Shown piece after piece: positions 43,834-52,933 of a stretch of 64,000 nucleotides of DNA (within the stretch, counting starts at the first letter, position 1; every line of letters starts with the position of its first letter). The notes beneath the pieces were generated by a model. It did no database searches and was not told the DNA's origin. It worked only from the letters and a program-made list of their open reading frames with translations. Source of the stretch: Nocardioides daeguensis (GTDB lineage: Bacteria; Actinomycetota; Actinomycetes; Propionibacteriales; Nocardioidaceae). Both the position numbers and the translations under genes were made by a program. The stretch covers positions 1 to 64,000 of the forward strand of contig NZ_JAHTKU010000015.1 of assembly GCF_019192965.1 (NCBI RefSeq), read 5' to 3'.

Positions 43834-45018
43834 CTAGCGCAGCTTGAGCAGCGATCCCGGACCGAACAGCGGCCCGACCACGTAGACGTGGTCGCTGACG
43901 TCGACGCCACCCGGGTTCATCAGCTTCCCCGCGGCCAGCTCACGCACCCGCGCCTTGGCACCGCGGTGGCGGATCAGGAACAGACCGCCCTCCTGCGCAC
44001 CGGGCAGACCGAGCTCGAAGGCGAGCCAGCTCATCTTCGACAGCTCGAGGGCGTAGATCCCCTTCCGGCCGGCAGCCAGGTCCGTGATCGAGGTGAACCC
44101 GTCGGCGAACCGCTTGCACTTGCCGCGCCGCGGGTGGTCCGGGTCGCAGGTCGCGTTCGTCGTACCCGGCTTGATCCGCCACACCTGCGAGGTGCCCGGG
44201 GTGGCCGGGAAGCCGCGCAGCTCGCCGACGTACCAGTAGCCGTCGTCACCGACCGTCACCGACGTCGCGACCGCCTCGGAGACGATCGCGGTGCCGGCGG
44301 GCGGGAGCGGCCCCATCGGCGGGGGCACGTCGGGCAGCCCGGCCGGGACCGGCACGGTGCGCGGCATCAGGCGGGCGACGGTCCGGATCTTCCCGCTGCG
44401 CGGCCAGACCCGCAGCAGGTCGTTGCCGGCCGCGTCGGAGACCAGCAGGGTGCCGTCGTCGAGCGCCACCAGGCCGAACGGGTTGCTGTCCGCGGGCAGG
44501 TTCTCCTGGTCCCACGGGTCCGGGTCGGTCACCTGGTAGGCGCCGATGTCGACGACCGGCTTCGGCGCCGGCCAGCCGCGCTTCCACTTGAACAGCGTGG
44601 CCGCGGGAGCCGGGGCAGCCGCGCCGCGCAGGTTCGCCGAGCGCTCCTCCGGCGGCGGACCGGAGGCGCCGGTCAGCAAGAAGATGGCGCCGTGGCGTCC
44701 CTTCGCGATCGCGGGCGGGAAGTCCGTGGGGAGGTTCCCGAGCGGAACCACCCGGGCCGGCTTGTGCCTGCGCTCCACCACCAGGCTGAAGTCGCCGCCG
44801 GTCTCCGTGACGAGGGTCCGGCCGCGGCCGAGCGCGTCGACGCCGCGAGGACCGTCGAGGGGCGCGACCACCCGCGGTTCGGCCCTTCCGCCGCCTGATC
44901 CGTCGCCGGACTCACCGCCGGACGCACCGCCGGTCGCGCCCGCCACCGCGGGGGCTCCGGTCGCTGCGAGGGCGAACGCCGCCACCGCCGTACCGATCCT
45001 GATCGCTGCCTTGCCCAT
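43834..45018 (-). CDS. ScyD/ScyE family secreted protein
   Basis: A signal peptide (GTAVAAFALAATGAPAVAGA) and a Gly/Ser-rich linker precede a beta-propeller-like domain with NHL-type repeats (DGPRGVDALGRGRTLVTETGGDFSLVV, SNPFGLVALDDGTLLVSDAAGNDLLRV, LAAGKLMNPGGVDVSDHVYVVGPLF). The 394-residue protein fits the ScyD/ScyE family of exported proteins. A binding or enzymatic role is not known. It lies between the carboxylase operon and TetR but shares no obvious function. Confidence 0.85.
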   Translation of the reverse strand: MGKAAIRIGTAVAAFALAATGAPAVAGATGGASGGESGDGSGGGRAEPRVVAPLDGPRGVDALGRGRTLVTETGGDFSLVVERRHKPARVVPLGNLPTDFPPAIAKGRHGAIFLLTGASGPPPEERSANLRGAAAPAPAATLFKWKRGWPAPKPVVDIGAYQVTDPDPWDQENLPADSNPFGLVALDDGTLLVSDAAGNDLLRVWPRSGKIRTVARLMPRTVPVPAGLPDVPPPMGPLPPAGTAIVSEAVATSVTVGDDGYWYVGELRGFPATPGTSQVWRIKPGTTNATCDPDHPRRGKCKRFADGFTSITDLAAGRKGIYALELSKMSWLAFELGLPGAQEGGLFLIRHRGAKARVRELAAGKLMNPGGVDVSDHVYVVGPLFGPGSLLKLR

Positions 45019-45143
45019 GGTCTGCTCCTCGGGTCCGTGGCGCGCGCCGCACCGTTCTCCTGCCTAGCAGCGGCGGACCGGCAGCGTCATGCCCCATCGT
45101 GGGTACCCGCCCACGAAAGCGCACCGTGTCCTAGCCTTCGGGG

Positions 45144-45731
45144 GTGAGCGCGACCGAACCGACCCGTCGCGAGCAGATCCTGACGACCGCCGCCGACCTG
45201 TTCGCTGCGCGCGGCTTCCACGGCGTCTCGGTCGCCGACCTCGGCGCGGCCTGCGGCATCTCCGGTCCGGCGCTCTACAAGCACTTCGCCTCCAAGCAGG
45301 CCGTGCTCGCCGAGATGCTCACCTCGATCAGCGAGCGGCTGCTCGAGGTCGGGCGCGAGCGGGTGGCCGCCGGCGCCGGGGACCCGGCCGCCGCGCTGCG
45401 CGGGCTGGTCGACTGGCACGTCGAGTTCGCCCTCGGCCACCGACCGCTGATCATCGTCCAGGACCGCGACTGGGAGTCGCTGCCCGAGGACGCCCGGGAG
45501 CAGGTACGTCGGCTGCAGCGTGCCTACGTCGACCTGTGGGCCGACCAGCTGCGCACCCTGCGGCCCGACCTCGACAAGCCCCGCGCCCACGCCGCCGCCC
45601 AGGCCGCGTTCGGGCTGCTCAACTCCACGCCCCGCGCCGGCCACGGGATTCCCGACGCCGCGCTGCGCGACCTGCTGGCCTCGATGGCGCTCGGCGCACT
45701 CGGCATCGCACCCCATGCAGTTTGGTCGTGA
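45144..45731 (+). CDS. TetR family transcriptional regulator
   Basis: This 195-residue regulator has an N-terminal helix-turn-helix (REQILTTAADLFAARGFHGVSVADLGAACGISGPALYKHFASKQAVL). The ligand domain is of the type found with short acyl-CoA metabolism regulators. It probably acts on the 34-bp palindrome in front of the carboxylase operon. GTG 45144 follows TAGCCT by 7 bases. Its last residues (APHAVWS) and stop codon are encoded by copy 4 of the 59-bp element, so the element inserted into the gene's end. Confidence 0.9.
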   Translation: MSATEPTRREQILTTAADLFAARGFHGVSVADLGAACGISGPALYKHFASKQAVLAEMLTSISERLLEVGRERVAAGAGDPAAALRGLVDWHVEFALGHRPLIIVQDRDWESLPEDAREQVRRLQRAYVDLWADQLRTLRPDLDKPRAHAAAQAAFGLLNSTPRAGHGIPDAALRDLLASMALGALGIAPHAVWS

Positions 45732-45766
45732 CTCGGCCCGAATCGCGACCAGTTCGCATGGGGTGC
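45708..45766. repeat. 59-bp palindromic element, copy 4
   Basis: Arms are GCACCCCATGC and GCATGGGGTGC, with inner TGGTCG and CGACCA. The element begins inside the TetR gene, supplies its final seven codons and stop, and ends 8 bp from the stop of the convergent acyl-CoA dehydrogenase gene. Confidence 0.9.
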
Positions 45767-45774
45767 GGTAGTGA

Positions 45775-47406
45775 TCAGAACCCGGGCTCGGTGCGCTCCA
45801 GGATCGGGGCGAGGTCGAGACCGGCGGGCAGGGTGCCGAAGGCGCTGCCCCAGTCGCGGGCCAGGCGGCTCGCGCAGAACGCGTCGGCGACGGCCGGCGG
45901 GGCGTAGCGGATCAGCAGGCCGGCCTGGAAGAGCACCGCGATCTGCTCGACCAGGCGGCGCGCGCGCAGCTCGATGTCGCCGAAGTCGGTCAGCTCCTTC
46001 TTGAGCGAGGTCAGCGCGTCGTCGTAGCGCTGGTCGGTGCCGACGGCGAGCTCGGCCTCGGCGAAGAACGCGTCAAGGGACTCGGGCTCGCGGCCGATGG
46101 CGCGCAGCGCGTCGAGGGCGGCGACGTTGCCGGAGCCCTCCCAGATCGACAGCAGCGGCAGCTCGCGGTAGATCCGCGCCAGGTCGAAGTCCTCGACATA
46201 GCCGTTGCCGCCGAGGCACTCGAGCGCCTCGTTGGCGAGGACCGGGCCGCGCTTGCAGACGTAGTACTTGGTCGCGGCCAGCGCGAGGCGGCGCAGCGCG
46301 GCCTCGCCGGCGTCGCCGTGGATCGCGCGGTCGTTGGCGCCGGCGAGGCGCATCATCGCCGTCGTCGCGGCCTCGGACTCGACCGCGAGGTCGGCGAGCA
46401 CGTTGCGCATCAGCGGCTGGTCGATGAGCAGCTTGCCGAAGGCGGCGCGGTGGCGGGCGTGGTGGGCGGCCTGGACCAGCGCGCTGCGCATGCCGGAGGC
46501 ACTGCCGATCACGCAGTCGAGGCGGGTCATGTTGACCATCTCGACGATGGTCTTGACGCCCTTGCCCTCCTCGCCGACCAGCCAGCCGATCGCGTTGTCG
46601 TACTCGATCTCGGACGACGCGTTGGACTTGTTGCCGAGCTTGTCCTTGAGCCGCTGGAACCGGATCGGGTTGGCCTCCCCGCCGGGCAGCACCCGCGGGA
46701 GCAGGAAGCAGGACAGCCCGCCCGGGGCCTGGGCGAGGGTGAGGAACATGTCGGACATCGGCGCCGAGGTGAACCACTTGTGGCCGACGATGCGGTAGCT
46801 GCCCGGCTCGCCGGCGACCGGGGTCGCGGTCGTCGTGTTGGCGCGCACGTCGGAGCCGCCCTGCTTCTCGGTCATCGACATGCCGGCGATCAGGCCGCGC
46901 TTGGTGGCGGGGTCGCGCAGGCCGAAGTCGTAGGCCCGGTTGGTCAGCAGCGGCTCGAAGCGGGCGGCGAGCTCGGGGTTGGCGCGCAGGGCCGGGACCA
47001 CGGCGTAGGTCATCGAGATCGGGCAGCCGTGGCCGGCGTCGACGTTCCAGGCGTAGAACTTCGCCGCCCGCGCGACGTGGGCGCCGGGCCGGTCGTCGGC
47101 CCAGGGAGCCGCGTGGATGCCGTGGGTGACGGCGGTGTCCATGAGCTGGTGGTACGCCGGGACGTACTCCACCTCGTCGACGCGGCGGCCGTAGCGGTCG
47201 TGGGTGTGCAGCCGCGGCGGCACCCGCTCCGCGAGCCGGCCCCAGTCCATCGCCTCGGGCGTGCCGGCGAGGCGGCCGACCTCACGGATCTCGGGGAGCG
47301 CCCAGCCGGCACCCTCACGCTCGATGCCCTCGAGCAGCGCCGGGTCGGCGGAGGTGTCGTGGCCGACGAGCGGCGGGACCTGGTTGACGACCTCGTGCGT
47401 AGCCAT
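45775..47406 (-). CDS. Acyl-CoA dehydrogenase, AidB-like
   Basis: This 543-residue flavoprotein is longer than usual acyl-CoA dehydrogenases and matches the AidB branch (PPLVGHDTSADPALLEGI start). FAD-binding GMSMTEKQGGSDVRANTT and MVNMTRLDCVIGSASGMRSAL follow in order. It may oxidise branched or long acyl-CoA, or act like AidB in alkylation damage; sequence does not decide. A good promoter (TGGACA-N18-TAACAT) precedes the ATG, and the gene is divergent from a PaaX-type regulator that probably controls it. Confidence 0.9.
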   Translation of the reverse strand: MATHEVVNQVPPLVGHDTSADPALLEGIEREGAGWALPEIREVGRLAGTPEAMDWGRLAERVPPRLHTHDRYGRRVDEVEYVPAYHQLMDTAVTHGIHAAPWADDRPGAHVARAAKFYAWNVDAGHGCPISMTYAVVPALRANPELAARFEPLLTNRAYDFGLRDPATKRGLIAGMSMTEKQGGSDVRANTTTATPVAGEPGSYRIVGHKWFTSAPMSDMFLTLAQAPGGLSCFLLPRVLPGGEANPIRFQRLKDKLGNKSNASSEIEYDNAIGWLVGEEGKGVKTIVEMVNMTRLDCVIGSASGMRSALVQAAHHARHRAAFGKLLIDQPLMRNVLADLAVESEAATTAMMRLAGANDRAIHGDAGEAALRRLALAATKYYVCKRGPVLANEALECLGGNGYVEDFDLARIYRELPLLSIWEGSGNVAALDALRAIGREPESLDAFFAEAELAVGTDQRYDDALTSLKKELTDFGDIELRARRLVEQIAVLFQAGLLIRYAPPAVADAFCASRLARDWGSAFGTLPAGLDLAPILERTEPGF

Positions 47407-47412
47407 GCCTCG

Positions 47413-47442
47413 ATGTTACGATTTTCTCGACAACCGTGTCCA
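47413..47442 (-). promoter_or_regulatory. Promoter of the AidB-like dehydrogenase gene
   Basis: The -35 box TGGACA and -10 box TAACAT are separated by 18 bases, and the ATG lies 6 bases after the -10 box, so the transcript would be leaderless. The -10 box TAGCAT of the divergent regulator lies just beyond the -35 box at 47449-47454. Confidence 0.6.
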
Positions 47443-47462
47443 GATGTGTAGCATCGTCGCTC

Positions 47463-48188
47463 GTGGAGGACCTCGCACCGCTCTCGGCGCGCTCGGTGAT
47501 GCTGAGCCTGCTGCTCGGCTCGCACCCCGACCGGATGTCGGCGGCCGAGCTGGTGCGCGCCGGTGAGCACTTCGGCGTCCCGCCCGCCACCGCCCGGGTC
47601 GCGCTGACCCGCGCGGTCGCCGCGGGCGACCTGCGGCGCACCCCGGACGACTCCCACTACGTCCTCGGGGACCGCCTCGCCGCCCGCCAGCGCCGACAGG
47701 ACGAGGCCGTGCTCGACGCCGAGACCGGCTGGGACGGCAGCTGGGAGATGGCGGTCGTCGTGGTCGCGGGCCGCACCGGAGCCGAGCGGGCGGCGTTGCG
47801 CGACCGGCTGTCGTCGTACCGGATGGCGGAGCTGCGCGAAGGCGTCTGGACCCGGCCCGCCAACCTCCGCCGCCCGCGGGAGTACGCCGACGAGGCGGTG
47901 CTGAGCACGTTCGCGGCGACGCCCGACGAGGACCCCGCCGACCTCGCCTCCCGGCTGTGGGACCTCGCCGGCTGGGCCGGGGAGGGCCGGGCGCTGCTGG
48001 AGCGGTTCGAGCGCACCGCCGCGCCGGCGCCCCGGCTCGCGGTCGCCGCGCACCTGGTCCGCCACCTCGCCACCGACCCGCTGCTGCCGGCCGCCCTGCT
48101 TCCCGCCGGGTGGCCGGCGGCGGCGATGCGGACGACGTACGCCGGCTACCAGGACGAGCTGCGCGCGCTGGCCTTCACCCCGCGCTAG
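47463..48188 (+). CDS. PaaX family transcriptional regulator
   Basis: This 241-residue regulator shows the PaaX pattern: an N-terminal winged helix (SARSVMLSLLLGSHPDRMSAAELVRAGEHFGVPPATARVALTRAVAAGDL) and a C-terminal PaaX domain (LWDLAGWAGEGRALLERFE). PaaX binds CoA thioesters and represses catabolic operons. The divergent acyl-CoA dehydrogenase is the likely target. TAGCAT 8 bases before GTG 47463 indicates a leaderless transcript. Confidence 0.85.
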   Translation: MEDLAPLSARSVMLSLLLGSHPDRMSAAELVRAGEHFGVPPATARVALTRAVAAGDLRRTPDDSHYVLGDRLAARQRRQDEAVLDAETGWDGSWEMAVVVVAGRTGAERAALRDRLSSYRMAELREGVWTRPANLRRPREYADEAVLSTFAATPDEDPADLASRLWDLAGWAGEGRALLERFERTAAPAPRLAVAAHLVRHLATDPLLPAALLPAGWPAAAMRTTYAGYQDELRALAFTPR

Positions 48189-48200
48189 GAGTCACCGCGC

Positions 48201-48899
48201 TCAGAGCAGCCCGTCGGGGAGCTCGGCGCCGGCCTCGAAGAGCGCGATCAGCCGCTGGGCACGCACGGCGGCGTCGACGACCAGCTCCACGTCGTCGGCC
48301 AGGTCGGCGGTGCTCGGCGGCCCCGCGGACCCGGTCGCCGAGGTCGCCACCGACGCGGTCCGTGCGTGCAGGTCGGCGAGCAGCTGGTCGCGCTCCACGC
48401 CGCGCAGCGCGAAGAGCACCAGCGGGTCGGCGTCGACCAGCCAGCCTGCCTGGATCAGCACCGCGATGGCGTGCGGGCACGGGTCGAGGTAGTGGGGGCA
48501 GGTGCAGGTGGCGCTCAGCTCGCCGCCGTACGGCAGCAGCTCGACGCCGACCTCCTCGGCGTGCTCGACCAGGTCATGGGGCAGGTTGCCGGCGAGCAGC
48601 TCGGCGATCCGGCCGGACTCGGCGGCGACGGCCTCGACCAGGGCGGTGCGGGCGGCCTCCTCGAGGAGGGGGACGCCGACCTGGACCGTCCACGCGTCGT
48701 CGCCGTCGCGGCAGGCGGCGAGCAGGACGCCCGGCTCGACGCTGATCGCGCCGACGTCGCCGCGACGCGCGTGGGCGCGGCCGGGGCGCAGCTCGGCGTC
48801 GGAGTACGCCGCCTCCTCCACCGCCCGCTGCCACGCCTTGCCCCACCACGAGCGGACGCCGCGCGTCGGCTGGGTCTGGCGGGTGAAGGTGGTGCGCAT
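48201..48899 (-). CDS. SWIM zinc finger protein
   Basis: This 232-residue protein has a central SWIM motif, CTCPHYLDPCPH (Cys132, Cys134, Cys141, His143), a zinc-binding module that helps bind nucleic acids or proteins. Its ATG overlaps the stop of the SNF2 helicase gene (TGATG). This pair is regular in actinobacteria, so it probably acts with the helicase in remodelling protein-DNA complexes. Confidence 0.9.
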   Translation of the reverse strand: MRTTFTRQTQPTRGVRSWWGKAWQRAVEEAAYSDAELRPGRAHARRGDVGAISVEPGVLLAACRDGDDAWTVQVGVPLLEEAARTALVEAVAAESGRIAELLAGNLPHDLVEHAEEVGVELLPYGGELSATCTCPHYLDPCPHAIAVLIQAGWLVDADPLVLFALRGVERDQLLADLHARTASVATSATGSAGPPSTADLADDVELVVDAAVRAQRLIALFEAGAELPDGLL

Positions 48900-51637
48900 C
48901 AGTCACCCACCTCCGCGTCGACGGCCTCCCGCGCCTGGCGGCGCAGGGTGACCAGGTCGCGCAGCTCCTCGTTGCTGAGCTCGGTGAGCGCGGCGTCGCC
49001 GCGGGCCAGGACGGCGTCGGCCAGCTGGCGCTTGCGGTCGAGCAGCTGGGCGACGCGCTCCTCGATCGTGCCGCGGGTGACCATCCGGTGCACCTGCACC
49101 GGCCGGGTCTGGCCGATCCGGTAGGCCCGGTCGGTCGCCTGCTCCTCCACGGCCGGGTTCCACCAGCGGTCGAAGTGGACGACGTGGTCGGCGCGGGTCA
49201 GGTTGAGGCCGGTGCCGCCCGCCTTGAGCGAGAGCAGGAACACGGGGACCTCCGCCGCCTGGAACCGGCGCACCATCGCCTCGCGCTGGGCGACGGGCGT
49301 GCCGCCGTGCAGGAACTGGTGGGGGACCCCCAGCGCGGTGAGGTGCTGCTCGACGAGGCGGGCCAGGGCGACGTACTGCGTGAACACCAGGACCGCGCCG
49401 TCCTCGGCGAGCACGGTCGCGACCAGCTCGTCGAGCAGCTCGAGCTTCTCGGAGCGGCCGGTGAGGCGGACCGCGCCGGACTGCTTGAGGAACTGGGCGG
49501 GGTGGTTGCAGATCTGCTTGAGGCCGGTGAGCAGCGCGAGCACGAGGCCGCGTCGGGTCTCCTCGTCGGCGCGCTCGATCCGCTCCATGGTGTCCTTGAC
49601 GAACGCCTCGTAGAGGACGACCTGCTCGCGGGTCAGGCCGAGCAGGTGGTCGGTCTCGGTCTTCGGCGGGAGCTCGGGCGCGATGCCGGGGTCGGACTTG
49701 CGGCGGCGCAGCAGGAACGGGCCGATCAGGTCGGCGAACTGCCGCGCCTTCGTCGGTTCGGCGCCCGACTCGATCGGCGCACCCCACACGCGGCGGAAGG
49801 CCTGCCGGCTGCCGAGCAGCCCGGGCACGCACCAGTCGAGGATCGACCACAGCTCGGTGAGGTCGTTCTCGACGGGGGTGCCGGTCAGGGCCACCCGCGC
49901 CCGAGCGGGCAGACGGCGCAACGCCCGGGCGGTCGACGTACGGGAGTTCTTGACGTGCTGGGCCTCGTCGGCGACCACGAGGTCCCAGGCCACGCCGGCC
50001 AGGGTCTCGGCGTCGCGGCGCAGGGTGCCGTAGGTGGTGAGCACGAAGCCGCCACCGCGCTGGCCGGGCCTGTCGAGCCCCTCGAGGGAGCGCGCGCCAC
50101 CGTGGAAGCGGCGGACGGGAACGCCGGGCGCGAACCGCTCGACCTCGGCCTCCCAGTTGCCGAGCAGGCTGGCCGGGCACACGACGAGCGTCGGCCCGCC
50201 GTCGGAGCGGCCCTGCTCGAGGCGGTGCAGGTGGAGCGAGATCAGCGTGATCGTCTTGCCGAGGCCCATGTCGTCGGCGAGGCAGGCCCCGAGGCCGAGG
50301 CCGGTGAGGTCGGCGAGCCAGGTCAGGCCGTGACGCTGGTAGTCGCGCAGGTGGGCGGCGAGACCGGCCGGCTCGGCGACCGGCGCGCGGGTCGCGGCCG
50401 CGAGGATCTGCTCACGGACCTTCAGCAGGCTCGCGCCGACGACGACTTCGGTGGTGTCGGGCTGCTCGTCGCCGGCGGTGGGCAGCTCGGTGACGCCGGT
50501 CAGCGCGGCGGCCAGCGCCTGCGCGCCGCTGGCCTTGCGAATCAGGCGCCTGCGGGCGCGCTCGGCGGTGGTCGGGTCGACGACGGTCCAGGCGCCGCGC
50601 AGCTTGATGACCGGGCTGGCCGCCTTCGCGAGCTCCGCCATCTCGTCGCTGGTGAGGGCCTCGCCGTGCAGCGAGACCTGCCACGAGAACGAGAACAGGC
50701 CCTCGGTCGAGAACGGGCTGTCCTGCAGCGGCAGCTCCTCCCCACGGGCCGGGCCGCCGCGCTCGCGGCGCCGGTCGAGTACCGCGCGGGTGGTCAGCTC
50801 GGGGCCGAGCGCGCGCGGCCAGTGCACGTCGACGCGGGCGTCGCGCAGGGCACCGACGTGCTCGAGCAGGCTCCCGATCTCGGCGCCGTCGAGGGTCAGC
50901 TGGTCGGGGACGGCGAGGCCGAGCAGCCGGTCGAGCACCGGCCACGCGTCGGCAGCCGCCCGCAGCGCGATGCTCGCGTGCACCCGGGCCCGGCGCCCGA
51001 AGCCGTGCTCGGCCGCTCCGCCGGTCCACAGCAGCGCGGCGTCGCACACGTGGAGCGGGTCGCGCTCGTCGTGGACCTGCAGCACCAGCCGCACCGTGCC
51101 CGCGACCAGCTCCTCCTCGTCGGCCTCGACCCGCAGCGAGATCCGGACCAGCTCGGGCAGCACGGCGTCGTCGCGCCGCTCGGCCAGCCGGCGTCGTACC
51201 CGCTCGGCGAACTCCTCCGGGGTGCCGGCGGCCACCGGGGCGGGGCTGCGTGGCGCGCTCGGCGCCGCGCGCGGCAGGGTGTCGGCGACCGCGTCGAGCA
51301 TCTCGCGGACCAGCTCGTCGTCGGCATCGAAGGAGCGGGCGAGGCGCTCGACCGCGTCCTGGTCGCGCGGGTCGAGCCCCTCGACCCGCCAGGCGCGGCC
51401 GCCCGCGTCGGGAGCGACCTTGCCGGCGGCGACCAGGCGCAGCCCGAGCAGCGCCGCACCGCTGAGCAGGCGCACGCTGGGGTGGGCGTCGTCGGCGGTG
51501 CGCGACCTGCTCAGCACCGGCAGCGCGGCACTGACGGGCAGGGCGATCCGGCGGTCGCCGGCCGCATCGGTGAACTCGATCGTCGCGGGATCCCCGGGCC
51601 GGAAGGTCGCGGGTCCGGAGACGGGAACGAAGCTCAC
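48899..51637 (-). CDS. SNF2 family DEAD/DEAH helicase
   Basis: This 912-residue ATP-driven DNA translocase has a long N-terminal extension (1-390) and a Swi2/Snf2 motor. Walker A is in DDMGLGKTITLI near 455, Walker B is DEAQHVKN near 554, and the C-terminal helicase motifs (VFTQYVALARLVEQHL, LLSLKAGGTGLNLTRADHVVHFDRWWNPAVEEQATDRAYRIGQ) are complete. It is probably involved in DNA repair or transcription-complex removal. TAGCGT lies 6 bases before the ATG. It is coupled to the SWIM gene. Confidence 0.93.
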   Translation of the reverse strand: MSFVPVSGPATFRPGDPATIEFTDAAGDRRIALPVSAALPVLSRSRTADDAHPSVRLLSGAALLGLRLVAAGKVAPDAGGRAWRVEGLDPRDQDAVERLARSFDADDELVREMLDAVADTLPRAAPSAPRSPAPVAAGTPEEFAERVRRRLAERRDDAVLPELVRISLRVEADEEELVAGTVRLVLQVHDERDPLHVCDAALLWTGGAAEHGFGRRARVHASIALRAAADAWPVLDRLLGLAVPDQLTLDGAEIGSLLEHVGALRDARVDVHWPRALGPELTTRAVLDRRRERGGPARGEELPLQDSPFSTEGLFSFSWQVSLHGEALTSDEMAELAKAASPVIKLRGAWTVVDPTTAERARRRLIRKASGAQALAAALTGVTELPTAGDEQPDTTEVVVGASLLKVREQILAAATRAPVAEPAGLAAHLRDYQRHGLTWLADLTGLGLGACLADDMGLGKTITLISLHLHRLEQGRSDGGPTLVVCPASLLGNWEAEVERFAPGVPVRRFHGGARSLEGLDRPGQRGGGFVLTTYGTLRRDAETLAGVAWDLVVADEAQHVKNSRTSTARALRRLPARARVALTGTPVENDLTELWSILDWCVPGLLGSRQAFRRVWGAPIESGAEPTKARQFADLIGPFLLRRRKSDPGIAPELPPKTETDHLLGLTREQVVLYEAFVKDTMERIERADEETRRGLVLALLTGLKQICNHPAQFLKQSGAVRLTGRSEKLELLDELVATVLAEDGAVLVFTQYVALARLVEQHLTALGVPHQFLHGGTPVAQREAMVRRFQAAEVPVFLLSLKAGGTGLNLTRADHVVHFDRWWNPAVEEQATDRAYRIGQTRPVQVHRMVTRGTIEERVAQLLDRKRQLADAVLARGDAALTELSNEELRDLVTLRRQAREAVDAEVGD

Positions 51638-51646
51638 ATGGGGACG

Positions 51647-52876
51647 CTAGCCGGTGGGGCCGACACGACGACCACGCAGCCGGGCCAGCGCCACACCGCC
51701 GAGCAGCAGCACGCCGCCGGCCGTCGCGGTGATCGCCGCCCACCAGGTCGGGTGCTCGGCCGCCAGGGCGACCGAGGCGAGCGGGACGCCGAGCGCCGGC
51801 ATCGCGATCGCGAGCACGGAGAACCCGGAGTGGCCCGAGACCGTGGCGGCCAGCGCCCAGAGCACGGCGAGGATGCCGCCGAGGACGACCACCCACCACA
51901 CGTCGTCCTCCCGGAACCCGGGCGACACGCTGACCCACCCGAACGTCGCGCCATCGTCGGACGCAGCGTCGAACCCCGATGACATCCCACCGAAGAACCC
52001 GTCGAGGATCCCGCCCAGGAAGCGCATCACCGCGAAGGAAGCCAGGGTCGCGAGGATTCCGACCAGGCCGAACGCCCCGACCACGACCCCCGACACCGCC
52101 CGGCTCGGCAGCGCCCAGCCGACGAGGGTGACGACGACGACGAAGAGCGCGACCAGGACCGCGGTGATCACCTGCGGGTGGTCGTCGCCGAGGCTGTCGG
52201 CGACGACATCGTCGAACGCGACGCCGTAGACGAGCGCCAGGCCGAGGATGGCGACCACCACGAAGGCGGCGCGGCGCGCGGCGAGGTACCCGATCACCGC
52301 GAGCGCGACCATCACGCCGCCGACCAGGTAGGCGACCCAGCTGTCGCCGCGGTCGATCCCGACGGCGATCATCAGGCCCGTGGCGAGGATCCCGGCCACG
52401 CCCGGCCAGGTGACGACCTCCTCGCGCGCCCGGCCGCCGGTACGACGAGCGGCCAGCGCGCCGAGGATCGCGATCACGAACAGCACGGCGGTGGCGCCGA
52501 GGCCGACGCCGTAGTTGGACCAGTCGAGCCCGTCGTCGCCGCTGCGGCTGCGGAACGCCGCGATGAGGACGGCGGCGCCGAGCAGGCCGGCGCCGAGCGC
52601 GACCAGGCCGGCCGTCGTACCCGCTCGCGCGGCACGGGTCGGGTCCCCCGGCTCGATGGGGCCCGGCACGCCGGCGCCGACCGGCGGCGGGGGCGGCTGG
52701 GCGGACCCACGGTCGTCGGTGGCCGTCGCATCCGTGTCGTCCGGGTCGGTGACGATCGCCGAGGCCGGCGGGCGGATGACGGTCTCGGGCGCCGAGGACC
52801 CCGGCGGCGGGGGCGGCGGGGGCGGCCCGTCGGCGGGCTGCTCGGGGGTGCCGTTCGCGGGAGCGTCGTCGGTCAT
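51647..52876 (-). CDS. Proline-rich multi-spanning membrane protein
   Basis: This 409-residue protein starts with a long disordered Pro- and Ala-rich region (1-85, including GPPPPPPPPG) that should lie in the cytoplasm. Around ten hydrophobic helices follow (for example ILATGLMIAVGIDRG, VVAILGLALVYGVAFDDVV, FSVLAIAMPALGVPLASVAL). I recognise no family. TAGAGT 8 bases before the ATG fits a leaderless start. It is 9 bp from the SNF2 gene, with which it may share transcription. Confidence 0.7.
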   Translation of the reverse strand: MTDDAPANGTPEQPADGPPPPPPPPGSSAPETVIRPPASAIVTDPDDTDATATDDRGSAQPPPPPVGAGVPGPIEPGDPTRAARAGTTAGLVALGAGLLGAAVLIAAFRSRSGDDGLDWSNYGVGLGATAVLFVIAILGALAARRTGGRAREEVVTWPGVAGILATGLMIAVGIDRGDSWVAYLVGGVMVALAVIGYLAARRAAFVVVAILGLALVYGVAFDDVVADSLGDDHPQVITAVLVALFVVVVTLVGWALPSRAVSGVVVGAFGLVGILATLASFAVMRFLGGILDGFFGGMSSGFDAASDDGATFGWVSVSPGFREDDVWWVVVLGGILAVLWALAATVSGHSGFSVLAIAMPALGVPLASVALAAEHPTWWAAITATAGGVLLLGGVALARLRGRRVGPTG

Positions 52877-52933
52877 GGTTCGGACTCTAGGGGCGCCAGG
52901 CGCCCGATCGCGGGAGGCGGACGCGCGGGCGAA

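Noticed and set aside
49088..51982. A long open frame of about 960 codons opposite the SNF2 helicase gene
   Set aside because: It has no domain and is the GC-driven reverse shadow of a clear helicase; the same applies to long frames opposite RecQ, the M13 peptidase and the carboxylase genes.
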